In this document: piece after piece, positions 7,924 through 15,012 of the stretch
Numbering within the stretch: the first letter of the stretch is position 1
Layout: the number at the start of each line of letters is the position of its first letter
NCBI GenBank assembly: GCA_023415305.1
Contig: JAEZKZ010000083.1
Location: 1 to 15,668, forward strand
Source of the DNA: Bacillota bacterium
GTDB taxonomy: Bacteria; Bacillota; Clostridia; Acetivibrionales; DSM-1351
Direction: 5' to 3'
Length of the DNA stretch: 15,668 nucleotides
Notes under the pieces: generated by a model
The model's database searches: none
What the model was told of the DNA's origin: nothing
Seen by the model: only the letters and a program-made list of their open reading frames with translations
Position numbers and translations under genes: made by a program

Positions 7924-8020
7924 GGTCTTCCTCCTAATATGCATAAATCTTATGTTAAGCATTCATATATGTGAGTAAATAAAAAACCTATAATTCGAAT
8001 TATTTACATGTTTCATTTAA

Positions 8021-8050
8021 ATTATAATTTATTATAGTAGGGCGTGTAAA
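8021..8050 (-). promoter_or_regulatory. Candidate promoter of the P-loop/Asp23 gene
   Basis: TTTACA (8050-8045) and a perfect TATAAT (8026-8021) are separated by 18 nt on the minus strand, about 100 nt before the TTG start at 7923. The region is very AT-rich and a second TATAAT lies at 8036-8031, so chance matches are likely. Confidence 0.35.
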
Positions 8051-8088
8051 TCATTGGTTTCAAATACTCGGTGTTTTCGTTTATAAAA

Positions 8089-8126
8089 GGGAAAAAGAGA
8101 GCCGTCTGACTCTCTTTTCTTTTCCC
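8089..8126 (-). terminator. Rho-independent terminator, possibly bidirectional
   Basis: AAAAGAGAG (8093-8101) pairs with CTCTCTTTT (8110-8118) around an 8-nt loop, with further GGGA/TCCC pairing outside. On the minus strand the stem is followed by TTTTTCCCTTTT. It separates ytxC from the P-loop/Asp23 gene, about 240 nt after the ytxC stop. The plus strand also has T-rich sequence after the stem. The rest of the 7924-8362 interval is AT-rich with only a weak hairpin (AACCA/TGGTT near 8218-8235). Confidence 0.65.
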
Positions 8127-8362
8127 GGACATTTAGTCTTTTGTAATTTTAAACTTTCATCTGTTGTAACTTAATAATTTATCTTTAGTAAGGTATAAGT
8201 TACTTATATCAGTTATAAACCAATATAAAGTGGTTTATCACTATTTGAATACTCTATGTAGTGATTACACGATATATTGTATTTATATACCAACTTTTTG
8301 TCAATATATATTGTAAAAAATCTCGTAGGAAAATTTTACTATTTTTTTATATCTGACGAATT

Positions 8363-9280
8363 TTATTCTTTACTGTCGGATTTTGCAAAACTATATTCAC
8401 ATATACTACATCCGCTGCATAAAACCACTTTACCCGAGAAAACGTTCTTAATGGTATCAAGAAGCTTCTGGTTTTTAAATCTTTCCCAATTATGGATTAT
8501 AATACTTCTTGGAGCCAGTGTTATTAATGAACTAACCAGCAGATCATCGTGATTTATTTCTGTCTCAGGAAGCTCCGAAATAAATTCTTGAATGCAGTCA
8601 TTAGTGATTTCGTGCTTCTTCTCATCTAACAAAATATAATTCTCATCATACTGCATTACTACATGGATGAAGTTCAGCTTGGATTCCTGTATTTCAACGA
8701 AATACCTTAACAATCTTATAAATTCTTTGTACTCTCTTTCAATAAGAAAATCATCGACGGCATTATCAATAACATCATCTAGTTCCTTTATATAGTCCTT
8801 AAGCCGAAAGTTAACAAACCCGTCAAGAATTATACTATTTGAGCTTTCAAAATACTCCATCAATTTTTTTGTGATTAGATTTCTTCTTCTTATCTGAAAC
8901 AGGGTATTAAAAAAAATCTTATCATCATTCCTGATTATTTTTAATGAAATACTCAGTATTTCCTTTTTTTCAGCTGAATTAAAATATCCATAGTTACTAT
9001 TTATTATTCTATTGAGAAGTTTTTCTTCATATTGTTGTATAACATACTCTGCCAGTGCATTTGATACATGATATTTCAGCAGCTCATACTGGTTGGATTT
9101 TTTTGAGAACAGCGGTTCACCCTCTAAATAACACACCACGGAAGTAGTACCCTCAAAATCAACCTCTTTTATAGAATAATCTATATTTTTTTCTTTGAGT
9201 TGTTGAAGCTCTTTTTCTATTTGTTGTATTACGTTTTCTGCGCTATCTGTTATCCCTATTGAGAGATATGGATACTGCAT
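8363..9280 (-). CDS. ytxC: Sporulation protein YtxC-like
   Basis: About 305 residues, recognised as the YtxC family found in endospore formers, whose molecular role is not established. Characteristic stretches are GFVNFRLKDYIKELDDVID, AVDDFLIEREYKEFIRLLRYFVEIQE and DDLLVSSLITLAPRSIIIHN, with a C-terminal CSGCSICEY that could bind a metal. The protein is rich in charged helices and has no signal peptide or membrane segment. The GTG at 9289 sits directly beside the GAAGGGAAG ribosome binding site, so ATG 9280 (about 10 nt spacing) is the more natural start; three extra residues are possible. A 12-bp perfect palindrome TAGTATATACTA (9303-9314) lies just upstream and might be an operator or part of the promoter. 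Confidence 0.85.
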   Translation of the reverse strand: MQYPYLSIGITDSAENVIQQIEKELQQLKEKNIDYSIKEVDFEGTTSVVCYLEGEPLFSKKSNQYELLKYHVSNALAEYVIQQYEEKLLNRIINSNYGYFNSAEKKEILSISLKIIRNDDKIFFNTLFQIRRRNLITKKLMEYFESSNSIILDGFVNFRLKDYIKELDDVIDNAVDDFLIEREYKEFIRLLRYFVEIQESKLNFIHVVMQYDENYILLDEKKHEITNDCIQEFISELPETEINHDDLLVSSLITLAPRSIIIHNWERFKNQKLLDTIKNVFSGKVVLCSGCSICEYSFAKSDSKE

Positions 9281-9489
9281 CAACTTCACTTCCCTTCGTG
9301 TGTAGTATATACTAAGTCAATTACAATTACTCCTTATATATAGGAATGCTTTTTGTAGTATTCGACTTAATTCCGTCCCCTTTAAGCTATGCTACATTAT
9401 ATGCATGGCATTTTTTATAGGTACTACACCATAAAGATTAATTTGTTCCCAAACAAAAGCTGCAAACATTTCAACTCAAATAAGTCTTA

Positions 9490-10248
9490 CTACTGATTTT
9501 GCTCAATAGGAATAATGGAGCCAATATCAATAAGTTTTTCATCATTTAGCATAACCACACTTACACTTTTTAAACTTAAAAAGTCAATTATTTGTTTGTA
9601 ATTTTTATGAAATTTAAGGTTTCCTGCTACTGCGAGCCTTTTTTCATCGATTAATCCTGTTGCTCCTCCGATAAAACCCATTTTAAAAGGTTCAAGCCTG
9701 ATAGCTGCATCAGGTTCTATAAGCAATGAATCCAGTCCTGACGACAAAACTTTTTTGTGAATATCGCTATCGGAAGTTATTATACTGTTTGCTTCAACAA
9801 TGCAGGTAAGACATTTGGAATAGCCCTGACTTGTATGGAGAAATTCTACTCCCCGGGAAATGAGAAGTTCTTTTAAAACAGGGTCAGTATGTTTAGTATT
9901 GTGTATGGCAAATCTCCCAAGCCTCGCTACGTTGTAAGCTATTGTCTCAGGGTATTTCCCCCCCAGCTCTTTGTGTCCCTTTACTAATGTAAATCCCCTG
10001 TCCCGCAATGAATTCAGCAGCTGGACAGGGGTATTTGGAGCATAGACAATTATGTCGTCTCCAATATGATGAAGCATTATATCCGGGTGATAAGCTACGG
10101 CTTGGTATACATCAGGATGGGCTAATGTAGGTATCATTGTTATTTTCAATTTTTTAAATGCAGCTTCAAATTTGTGAAAAACTCGTCCATCAACTATAGC
10201 GGCAGTTACAACTCCGGTAGGTATATTGGGTATATGTAGCGGTTTCAA
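9490..10248 (-). CDS. DUF6873-family protein (predicted GME fold)
   Basis: A 252-residue protein that I recognise as the DUF6873 family, predicted to share the fold of guanidino-group-modifying enzymes. Its reaction is unknown. Notable residues are a CLTC pair (146-149), a His-rich stretch HPDIMLHHIGDD (54-65), EPDAAIRLEP and the glycine loop GFIGGATG (191-198). A catalytic cysteine in CLTC would fit the fold but is an inference. There is no signal peptide. The start is TTG 10248, preceded by AGGAGGTG with good spacing. It is transcribed away from the DUF378 gene. The 9281-9489 gap to ytxC contains only a weak hairpin (TTTGTT/AACAAA near 9448-9464), so the two genes may share a transcript. 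Confidence 0.78.
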   Translation of the reverse strand: MKPLHIPNIPTGVVTAAIVDGRVFHKFEAAFKKLKITMIPTLAHPDVYQAVAYHPDIMLHHIGDDIIVYAPNTPVQLLNSLRDRGFTLVKGHKELGGKYPETIAYNVARLGRFAIHNTKHTDPVLKELLISRGVEFLHTSQGYSKCLTCIVEANSIITSDSDIHKKVLSSGLDSLLIEPDAAIRLEPFKMGFIGGATGLIDEKRLAVAGNLKFHKNYKQIIDFLSLKSVSVVMLNDEKLIDIGSIIPIEQNQ

Positions 10249-10314
10249 ATTACACCTCCTGTTTTACTATTGAAATTGTAATTATTAATATCACACATAA
10301 AAAATTTTTTTCAT

Positions 10315-10320
10315 ATTATA
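10315..10320 (-). promoter_or_regulatory. -10 element for the DUF6873 gene
   Basis: A perfect TATAAT (10320-10315, in AGTATAATATG) lies about 65 nt before the TTG start. The matching -35 (TTAATT at 17 nt) is poor, so only the -10 is claimed. Confidence 0.35.
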
Positions 10321-10373
10321 CTAAGGATAAGTAATTAAATTAACAATACTTTTAGTTTTACCTAATCAATTAA

Positions 10374-10402
10374 TTGTATTTATGTATAGACCTGATTATA
10401 GT
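10374..10402 (+). promoter_or_regulatory. Plus-strand promoter ahead of the double hairpin
   Basis: TTGTAT (10374-10379) and TATAGT (10397-10402) are separated by exactly 17 nt, four of six and five of six matches to the sigma-A consensus. Transcription would begin near 10409 and run into the two hairpins that follow. It is divergent to the DUF6873 promoter, about 55 bp away. Confidence 0.5.
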
Positions 10403-10408
10403 TACAAT

Positions 10409-10530
10409 AAAATTACTCTCAAAAATAAAAAATTTTTGTTCACATCATATATCAGGACTAACTGCCTGTGAAAACAGACGGTTATTTAAATACACCGCAT
10501 TTCCCCCAAAAAGGAAATGCGGTTATTTTA
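10409..10530 (+). ncRNA. Candidate small RNA or attenuated leader
   Basis: From the promoter at 10374-10402 a transcript of about 120 nt would carry an A/U-rich 5' part and then a hairpin AACTGCCTGT (10460-10469) pairing with ACAGACGGTT (10474-10483), nine of ten positions counting one G-U, closed by a GAAA tetraloop. It would end in the perfect 11-bp terminator-like hairpin at 10494-10523. No open reading frame of note lies inside. It is either a free-standing small RNA or a leader whose second hairpin limits transcription into the DUF378 gene 100 nt downstream. It matches no riboswitch class that I can recognise. Confidence 0.4.
10494..10530 (+). terminator. Terminator hairpin between divergent genes
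   Basis: ACCGCATTTCC (10494-10504) pairs perfectly with GGAAATGCGGT (10513-10523) across an 8-nt loop, followed by TATTTTAT on the plus strand. A terminator has no obvious client here, since both flanking genes read away from it. That argues for a short plus-strand transcript upstream. Confidence 0.65.
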
Positions 10531-10544
10531 TGCTTTAATTATAG

Positions 10545-10575
10545 TGAATAAAAACCCAATAAAATTATTATACTA
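10545..10575 (+). promoter_or_regulatory. Sigma-G-like promoter of the DUF378 gene
   Basis: TGAATA (10545-10550) and TATACTA (10569-10575), 18 nt apart, resemble the forespore sigma-G pattern (GNATR and CATNNTA), with one mismatch at the first -10 base. It would place the start about 50 nt before the DUF378 ATG. Sigma-A use (TATACT as -10) cannot be excluded. Confidence 0.4.
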
Positions 10576-10631
10576 TATTCAAGCATAATTTCCGACAAGG
10601 GAATTAGCTAAAACTATCAAGAAAGGAAGTT

Positions 10632-10850
10632 ATGACAATGAGAACACCTTTGGATAGAGTTGCACTAGTATTAGTAATTATAGGAGCTCTAAACTGGCTG
10701 TCTGTCGGCTTATTCAGATACGACCTGGTGGCTTCGATATTTGGAACAGCTTCACTTATTACAAGGACAATATTTACTATCGTAGGTATTGCCGGACTGT
10801 ACAGTATAAGTCTTTTATTTAGGGAATCAGCACCAGTAAGAAATCATTAA
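10632..10850 (+). CDS. DUF378 small membrane protein
   Basis: A 72-residue protein of the DUF378 family with two predicted transmembrane helices, about 8-29 (VALVLVIIGALNWLSVGLF) and 42-64 (ITRTIFTIVGIAGLYSISLLF). The first carries the family hallmark GALNWLSVG. The function is unknown. AGGAAG lies only 2 nt before the first ATG (10632) and about 8 nt before a second in-frame ATG (10638), so the shorter 70-residue form is quite possible. It is a single-gene unit closed by the terminator at 10856-10884. Its sigma-G-like promoter and the SASP gene downstream hint at a sporulation setting, which is inference. Confidence 0.85.
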   Translation: MTMRTPLDRVALVLVIIGALNWLSVGLFRYDLVASIFGTASLITRTIFTIVGIAGLYSISLLFRESAPVRNH

Positions 10851-10855
10851 CAGCC

Positions 10856-10884
10856 TAAAGTGGCGGGTAGTCAACGCCACTTTA
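10856..10884 (+). terminator. Terminator of the DUF378 gene
   Basis: TAAAGTGGCG (10856-10865) pairs perfectly with CGCCACTTTA (10875-10884) around a 9-nt loop, six bases after the stop codon, followed by AT-rich sequence with only a short T-tract. The structured repeat copy A starts five bases further on. Confidence 0.7.
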
Positions 10885-10888
10885 TAAA

Positions 10889-11110
10889 TTATAACGCCTC
10901 ATTTCAGAGAAAATTTTTCGACTGTAGAAAAATTTCCTTATATCAGCGGCGTTTCAACGAGGCAATGGTGTCCATAGTGCACATAGTGCCTTTTGAAACA
11001 CTATGGACATCTGGGATATGCTCACCGTCTGAAACCCGAAGCGCTGCAAGGGCTAACTTGTTAGCCCTCCACTTCGTAGAAGCAGGGGACATTTTTTACA
11101 CCTCGTTATA
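10889..11110 (+). repeat. Structured dispersed repeat, copy A (222 bp)
   Basis: It shares roughly 85-90% identity by eye with 15013-15225 in the same orientation. The ends TATAACG (10890-10896) and CGTTATA (11104-11110) are complementary. Inside are several stems: GCCTC (10896-10900) with GAGGC (10959-10963) enclosing GAAAATTTTTC (10909-10919) and GAAAAATTTCC (10927-10937, one mismatch); a 13-bp stem 10967-10979 with 10999-11011; and CGAAG (11037-11041) with CTTCG (11072-11076) enclosing GGGCTAAC (11050-11057) and GTTAGCCC (11060-11067). Compared with copy B it has an extra 9 bp (a CATAGTG duplication) in the loop of the 13-bp stem. It is probably a MITE-like element or a repeated structured RNA. 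It fills most of the 10885-11283 gap; the remainder is AT-rich with nothing recognised. Confidence 0.8.
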
Positions 11111-11283
11111 CTCAGTAATATTATTTGATTAAACTTAATTTCTACTGATATCCTTCCATAAATTAATAACCCAAAAGTAATATATTACCGTAATATTTTT
11201 TTACTTATTGCAGAATATATTATTACACCAACAAAATCACTTCTAAAGTGAAATATGGTGATACTAAAAGGAGGAATGCGATT

Positions 11284-11478
11284 ATGTCAAGCAACAGATC
11301 TAATAACAGACCAAGTGGTTTTGAGAACATGAAGTATGAAATAGCTTCTCAGGTAGGCGTAAACCTCAAAGAAGGATATAATGGTGATTTAACTTCCAGA
11401 GAAGCTGGTAAAATTGGTGGAAACATCACTAAAACAGTATTTAAGACATTCAGAGATCAACAGGGTATGAACAAGTAA
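11284..11478 (+). CDS. Alpha/beta-type small acid-soluble spore protein
   Basis: A 64-residue DNA-coating protein made in the forespore, which protects spore DNA and is degraded at germination. The family core is clear: MKYEIASQVGVNL at 16-28, containing the germination protease site around the Glu-Ile-Ala-Ser sequence, and LTSREAGKIGGNITKTVFK at about 36-54, matching the conserved TSR..G..GG..TK pattern. The start is the ATG at 11284, nine bases after AGGAGG; an upstream in-frame start at 11248 would precede the ribosome binding site and is rejected. It is a monocistronic unit ending in a strong terminator. A sigma-G promoter is expected, but I could not find one with correct spacing. Confidence 0.92.
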   Translation: MSSNRSNNRPSGFENMKYEIASQVGVNLKEGYNGDLTSREAGKIGGNITKTVFKTFRDQQGMNK

Positions 11479-11510
11479 TATTAGCGGGTAAGAGTCCTTA
11501 TGGACGCAAT

Positions 11511-11551
11511 AATAAAAGGATGCCGTTTTGGACGGTATCCTTTTATTTATT
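11511..11551 (+). terminator. Strong rho-independent terminator of the SASP gene
   Basis: A 15-bp stem of 11511-11525 with 11533-11547 (one G-U pair), 7-nt loop, followed by TATTTTA. It lies 32 nt after the SASP stop. Downstream, 11552-11716 is AT-rich with no gene. Confidence 0.85.
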
Positions 11552-11716
11552 TTACATCAAAATTGTGAGTTATAATATTTGAACTTCATTTTTATTGAAA
11601 ACTCTTTATTAGTTATAAATATTTCTATATAATTAATTTATAAGTAAATTACATAATTTCCGTTTCAAGCGGGAGTTTCATGTTTTTCTTAAAAATTAAC
11701 AAGGAAACGGTTCTTT

Positions 11717-12763
11717 ATGACGACTATTAAATCTATCTTCACAAAGCAAATGCCCAGGCGTATATTAATCCTTCTTGCTTTTGGAGTTGGCATTTACCTC
11801 CTAAGAGGTATGGCCAATATGTTTTTATTAACCTTCATCTTTGCATATCTCGGGTATACTGCTCAGGACTTTGTATTTAGAAGAGCAAAAAATCTTAACT
11901 CCAGACTCTTAAAAGCCATTATAATTACAGTATATCTGGCTATTGTTACTTTAGCCGTTTATGTACTGTATTTATATATTCCTAAAATTATTTCCGAGGT
12001 AAATACTATCATTCAACAGGCCATATTTTTTCTTAACGGGACGTATGAAAATGACACCTTGAATTACATTTTATCGCTTTTGAAAGAGTTTAAAATATCC
12101 ACATATATTACCAATAACTATGAAGGTCTTATAAAATCCATTACTAATATTGGTAAATGGGGAATTGAAATTTTTATGGCGTTGATTTTAAGCTTATTCT
12201 TTATACTTGAAAAGAACAGGATTGTAAAATTTACCTCAAATTTTCAAAACAGCAAAGTAAGGATTGTTTATGATGAAATGGCATTCTTTGGGAGAAAGTT
12301 TCTTCAATCCTTTGGTAAAGTTATACAAACTCAAATCACAATCTCCTTTGTAAATACTATTTTGTCAATGATAATGCTTTATGTGCTTGATTTTCCGCAG
12401 GTTTTGGGACTTGGAGCAATGATATTTGTATTGGGACTTGTACCTGTAGCCGGAGTTGTTATATCTCTGATACCTTTATCCATAATTGCATTTACCATCG
12501 GCGGCTTCAAAATGATTATTTATGTGCTTATTCTAATCGCTATACTGCACGCTCTTGAAAGTTATATTCTCAACCCCAAACTGATGTCTCAAAAAACCAA
12601 ACTTCCGGTTTTTTACACTTTTGTAGTTCTTATTGTTTCGGAGTATCTGTTGGGAATCTGGGGGCTGATAATAGGAATACCTATATTTATTTTTATACTG
12701 GATGTTCTTGAAGTAAAGAATTTTGATGTATCCCTGAGTGAAAAGCCAGATAAAGAAGTTTAA
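11717..12763 (+). CDS. AI-2E family transporter (PerM/YdiK/TqsA type)
   Basis: A 348-residue polytopic membrane protein with about seven or eight hydrophobic helices. The family signature is in the C-terminal half: LGAMIFVLGLVPVAGVVIS near 230-248, then HALESYILNPKLMSQKTKL at about 274-292 and LLGIWGLIIGIPIFIFI near the end. A hydrophilic stretch at about 92-140 (EVNTIIQQAIFFLNG...) is the usual external loop. Family members have been linked to autoinducer-2 export, Na+/H+ exchange and other transport, so the substrate cannot be named. ATG 11717 has AAGGA about 10 nt upstream. The next gene begins 25 nt after its stop, so the two probably form an operon ending at 13093-13117. Confidence 0.88.
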   Translation: MTTIKSIFTKQMPRRILILLAFGVGIYLLRGMANMFLLTFIFAYLGYTAQDFVFRRAKNLNSRLLKAIIITVYLAIVTLAVYVLYLYIPKIISEVNTIIQQAIFFLNGTYENDTLNYILSLLKEFKISTYITNNYEGLIKSITNIGKWGIEIFMALILSLFFILEKNRIVKFTSNFQNSKVRIVYDEMAFFGRKFLQSFGKVIQTQITISFVNTILSMIMLYVLDFPQVLGLGAMIFVLGLVPVAGVVISLIPLSIIAFTIGGFKMIIYVLILIAILHALESYILNPKLMSQKTKLPVFYTFVVLIVSEYLLGIWGLIIGIPIFIFILDVLEVKNFDVSLSEKPDKEV

Positions 12764-12788
12764 AATTTATATTATTGGGGTCTGATTT

Positions 12789-13022
12789 ATGGCTGATACA
12801 AAGAAATGCAAAGAATGTTTGGGTACATTCCAATATACTACCAGTGATGGCCTTTGCCTGAGCTGTAGCCAAAGAAACGATTTGGAATTTAAGAAAATAA
12901 AGAGTTATCTTAAAATGTATCCCAGGTCTACTATTGGAAAAATCGCTACCGAATTAGATATCAAGGTTGCTCACATACAAAAGTTTATTGACGAAGGCAG
13001 ATTGGAAATGCTGGATAAATAG
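12789..13022 (+). CDS. Small zinc-ribbon/HTH protein, YvyF-like
   Basis: A 77-residue protein with four cysteines spaced as a zinc ribbon (Cys7, Cys10, Cys23, Cys26). A C-terminal helical segment STIGKIATELDIKVAHIQKFIDEGRLEM resembles the winged or MerR-like helix-turn-helix of YvyF, a protein encoded in Bacillus flagellar operons. The pairing of an N-terminal ribbon with a FIxEGRL tail is the reason for the call. No flagellar genes are present here; it follows the AI-2E transporter gene. A nucleic-acid or sigma-regulator interaction is plausible but unproven. The ribosome binding site GGGGT is modest, 8 nt before the ATG. Confidence 0.6.
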   Translation: MADTKKCKECLGTFQYTTSDGLCLSCSQRNDLEFKKIKSYLKMYPRSTIGKIATELDIKVAHIQKFIDEGRLEMLDK

Positions 13023-13092
13023 TAAATAGTAAGCGTATATTATGAAGGGTGAAAAGTTAATAAAGGCGGCCGCAGGGTCTGCCGGAAACTAT

Positions 13093-13117
13093 AAAAGTCG
13101 GCATAAAGCCGACTTTT
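13093..13117. terminator. Bidirectional terminator between convergent genes
   Basis: AAAAGTCGGC (13093-13102) pairs perfectly with GCCGACTTTT (13108-13117) around ATAAA. T-runs on both strands serve the YvyF-like gene from the left and yebC from the right. Confidence 0.85.
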
Positions 13118-13145
13118 TCCATATCTCTTCACTTTTACTTGTAGC

Positions 13146-13889
13146 TTATTCTTCTTCCTCATCCTGTTCCCAACTGTGATATACGTTTGAAACATCATCA
13201 AGGTCCTCAAGGTTTTCAATCAGCTTATCCATAAACTTAATATGTTCGGGATCAGTAAGCTTTGTTGTAGTAGTCGGTATCATCGAAACTTCTGCTTCGA
13301 GGAACTCGTAGCCTTTTTTTTCAAGTGCCTCACGAACAGTTGAAAAGTCTGAAGGATCAGTTAGTATTTCAAATACATCACCGTCGGCCTTAAAGTCTTC
13401 GGCACCAGCTTCAAGGGCTTCCATCATAAGATCATCTTCGCTGATTTTTTCATCATTTTCAATAACGATTACTCCCTTTTTATTGAACATAAAGGAAACA
13501 CAGCCGCTCTGACCCAGGTTGCCCCCAAATTTATCAAAGTAATGTCGTAAATCTCCTGCAGTTCTGTTTCTGTTATCTGTAGTACATTCACAAATAACAG
13601 CAACCCCGCCCGGACCGTAACCCTCATAGGTGATTTCTTCGTAGTTCGCACTGTCTCCGTCTCCGGCCGCCTTTTTTATACTTCTTTGAATATTATCGTT
13701 AGGCATGTTTGCAGCCTTACACTTTGCAATAACATCCTTCAATTTGGAATTTGTATTAGGATCGGCACTTCCCCCAACTTTAACAGCTATTTGTATTTCC
13801 CTGCCAAGCTTGGTGAAAACCTTACCCTTTTTAGCATCTGCCATACCTTTTTGGCGCTTGATATTGGCCCATTTTGAATGCCCTGACAT
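13146..13889 (-). CDS. yebC: YebC/PmpR-family protein
   Basis: A 247-residue cytoplasmic protein of the widely conserved YebC family, of normal length. It opens with the near-invariant MSGHSKWANIKRQKG. Other hallmarks are VFTKLGREI, ADPNTNSKLKDVIAKCKAANMPNDNI, YEGYGPGGVA (about residues 88-97), GNLGQSGCVSFMF and a very acidic C-terminus. The family was long described as DNA-binding transcriptional regulators; more recent work assigns YebC-type proteins a role in translation, helping ribosomes through proline-rich stretches. Which applies here cannot be told from sequence. GGGAGGTATTT precedes the ATG. The 187-bp gap to the upstream gene suggests its own promoter, but none is clear. Confidence 0.95.
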   Translation of the reverse strand: MSGHSKWANIKRQKGMADAKKGKVFTKLGREIQIAVKVGGSADPNTNSKLKDVIAKCKAANMPNDNIQRSIKKAAGDGDSANYEEITYEGYGPGGVAVICECTTDNRNRTAGDLRHYFDKFGGNLGQSGCVSFMFNKKGVIVIENDEKISEDDLMMEALEAGAEDFKADGDVFEILTDPSDFSTVREALEKKGYEFLEAEVSMIPTTTTKLTDPEHIKFMDKLIENLEDLDDVSNVYHSWEQDEEEE

Positions 13890-13962
13890 AAATACCTCCC
13901 TAATGCTGATTGCATTATCATAAACATTTTATGTGAAAAGTTTTACACATTAACCTACATGA

Positions 13963-13976
13963 GCCACATTGTGGCA
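13963..13976. other. Short hairpin upstream of yebC
   Basis: GCCAC-ATT-GTGGC forms a short perfect stem about 75-87 nt before the yebC start, flanked by CAAAAT and TAATGA. Similar flanks surround the hairpin at 3245-3260. There is no T-tract that would make it a good terminator for the YigZ gene. The nearby TGTGAAAAGTTTTACACA (13933-13950) is an imperfect inverted repeat that could be a regulator site. Confidence 0.4.
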
Positions 13977-14076
13977 ACAAAATAGTAATGAAAATATATA
14001 TCCTTAAAATATTACTTAAACATTATAATAGTAAATCTTCAAATAATCAACTATCGGCAAACAGCGCAGTTTTCGT

Positions 14077-14733
14077 TTATTGAACTGATATTAGTTTGCC
14101 ATTACCATCCAGCGTTATGTATTCCTTCTCCCCGCTTTCAATAATAGCTCTTCCGCTGGTATTTTCTATTACGTCCTTGATCAGGGCTTCCTCACCCCCG
14201 ATTTCAATAAGGACAGTCAGTTCAATATCCTGACCATACTGTATATCTTTTATTATGTTGTTATTTGTCATAAGCATGTTCTGCAACTTTCCGAATAAGG
14301 TATATTCAATCATTATATTAATATTTAAGCATAATTTTCTTGTAACAACCTCAGCTGCCTCCAAGCCCAGTGAAGCACCATGACTGTACGCTCTGATCAG
14401 CCCGGATGCTCCCAGAAGAGTACCTCCAAAATATCTGGTTACAACTACTACGACATTTTGAACACCCATTCTTCGTATAACCTCAAGTACCGGCATTCCC
14501 GCGGTACCGGACGGTTCACCATCGTCACTGAAGCGTTGGACCAGAGTCTCATTGTTTATACTGTAGGCATAGACATTGTGGGTTGCGTTCCAATGTTTGG
14601 TTTTAATTTCATTTATAAATGAAACTGCTTCGTCTTCTGTTGATACAGGCTTTATATTTGTTATAAACCTTGATTTTTTCTCCTCAAATTCTGTTAATGC
14701 TGAATTGAGCACTGTCTTGAACTCTGTAATCAT
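14077..14733 (-). CDS. YigZ/IMPACT-family protein
   Basis: A 218-residue protein of the YigZ family (UPF0029 N-terminal domain plus DUF1949 C-terminal ferredoxin-like domain). The conserved cores are DGEPSGTAGMPVLEV (from 71), NVVVVVTRYFGGTLLGASGLIRAYS (about 93-117) and the starting FxEKKSRFI. Eukaryotic relatives (IMPACT) bind GCN1 and modulate GCN2 signalling; the bacterial role is not known and translation-linked functions are inferred. Two in-frame stops lie just upstream of the ATG. The best ribosome binding site is a weak AGGT 8 nt before it. A stronger AGGAGA (14771-14766) lies 32 nt upstream, beyond a GCCGC/GCGGC hairpin (14749-14763). TATAAT at 14877-14872 could be its -10. Confidence 0.92.
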   Translation of the reverse strand: MITEFKTVLNSALTEFEEKKSRFITNIKPVSTEDEAVSFINEIKTKHWNATHNVYAYSINNETLVQRFSDDGEPSGTAGMPVLEVIRRMGVQNVVVVVTRYFGGTLLGASGLIRAYSHGASLGLEAAEVVTRKLCLNINIMIEYTLFGKLQNMLMTNNNIIKDIQYGQDIELTVLIEIGGEEALIKDVIENTSGRAIIESGEKEYITLDGNGKLISVQ

Positions 14734-14826
14734 TTTTTATTACCTAAAGCCGCAGGCAGCGGCAATCTCCTCTTATTACTACTTATTTGCTAGTCCGCCT
14801 GTGAAAGGGGGAGCGTCTATCAAACC

Positions 14827-14850
14827 GTTTCTAACGATGTTTCTAACGAT
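14827..14850 (+). repeat. Perfect 12-bp tandem duplication
   Basis: GTTTCTAACGAT occurs twice in a row (14827-14838 and 14839-14850) in the leader region of the YigZ gene. It looks like a slippage duplication. Other than this, 14734-14966 holds a possible -10 (14872-14877) and no gene. Confidence 0.8.
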
Positions 14851-14966
14851 AAAGTTTTCCGGAATAAAGTTATTATAACCCAGAACGGGATATAAATAAA
14901 CCAAGAAGCTAATTAACAAAGGTTTGCAACAAGCTAAACAGTAGTATAAATAATTTCCTATATGCC

Positions 14967-14999
14967 AAAAGCAGCACTCCCATATATAGAGAGTGCTGC
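14967..14999 (-). terminator. Terminator-like hairpin downstream of the NUDIX gene
   Basis: GCAGCACTC (14971-14979) pairs with GAGTGCTGC (14991-14999) around an 11-nt loop. On the minus strand it is followed by TTTT (14970-14967), so it probably ends the NUDIX transcript. Structured repeat copy B lies between this hairpin and the NUDIX stop codon. Confidence 0.65.
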
Positions 15000-15012
15000 A
15001 GGTATTTCTGAT

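Noticed and set aside
10860..11132. An open frame of about 90 codons across repeat copy A, with a partner frame of about 79 codons at 14993-15232 giving a similar peptide (HFVEAGDIFYT).
   Set aside because: Differences between the copies fall almost evenly on codon positions, there is no ribosome binding site, and the frame begins inside the DUF378 terminator in copy A and inside unrelated sequence in copy B. The similarity is explained by the DNA repeat.
11236..11266. Possible sigma-G -10 elements before the SASP gene (CACTTCTA, GATACTA).
   Set aside because: The first has wrong internal spacing and the second would place the transcript start after the ribosome binding site.
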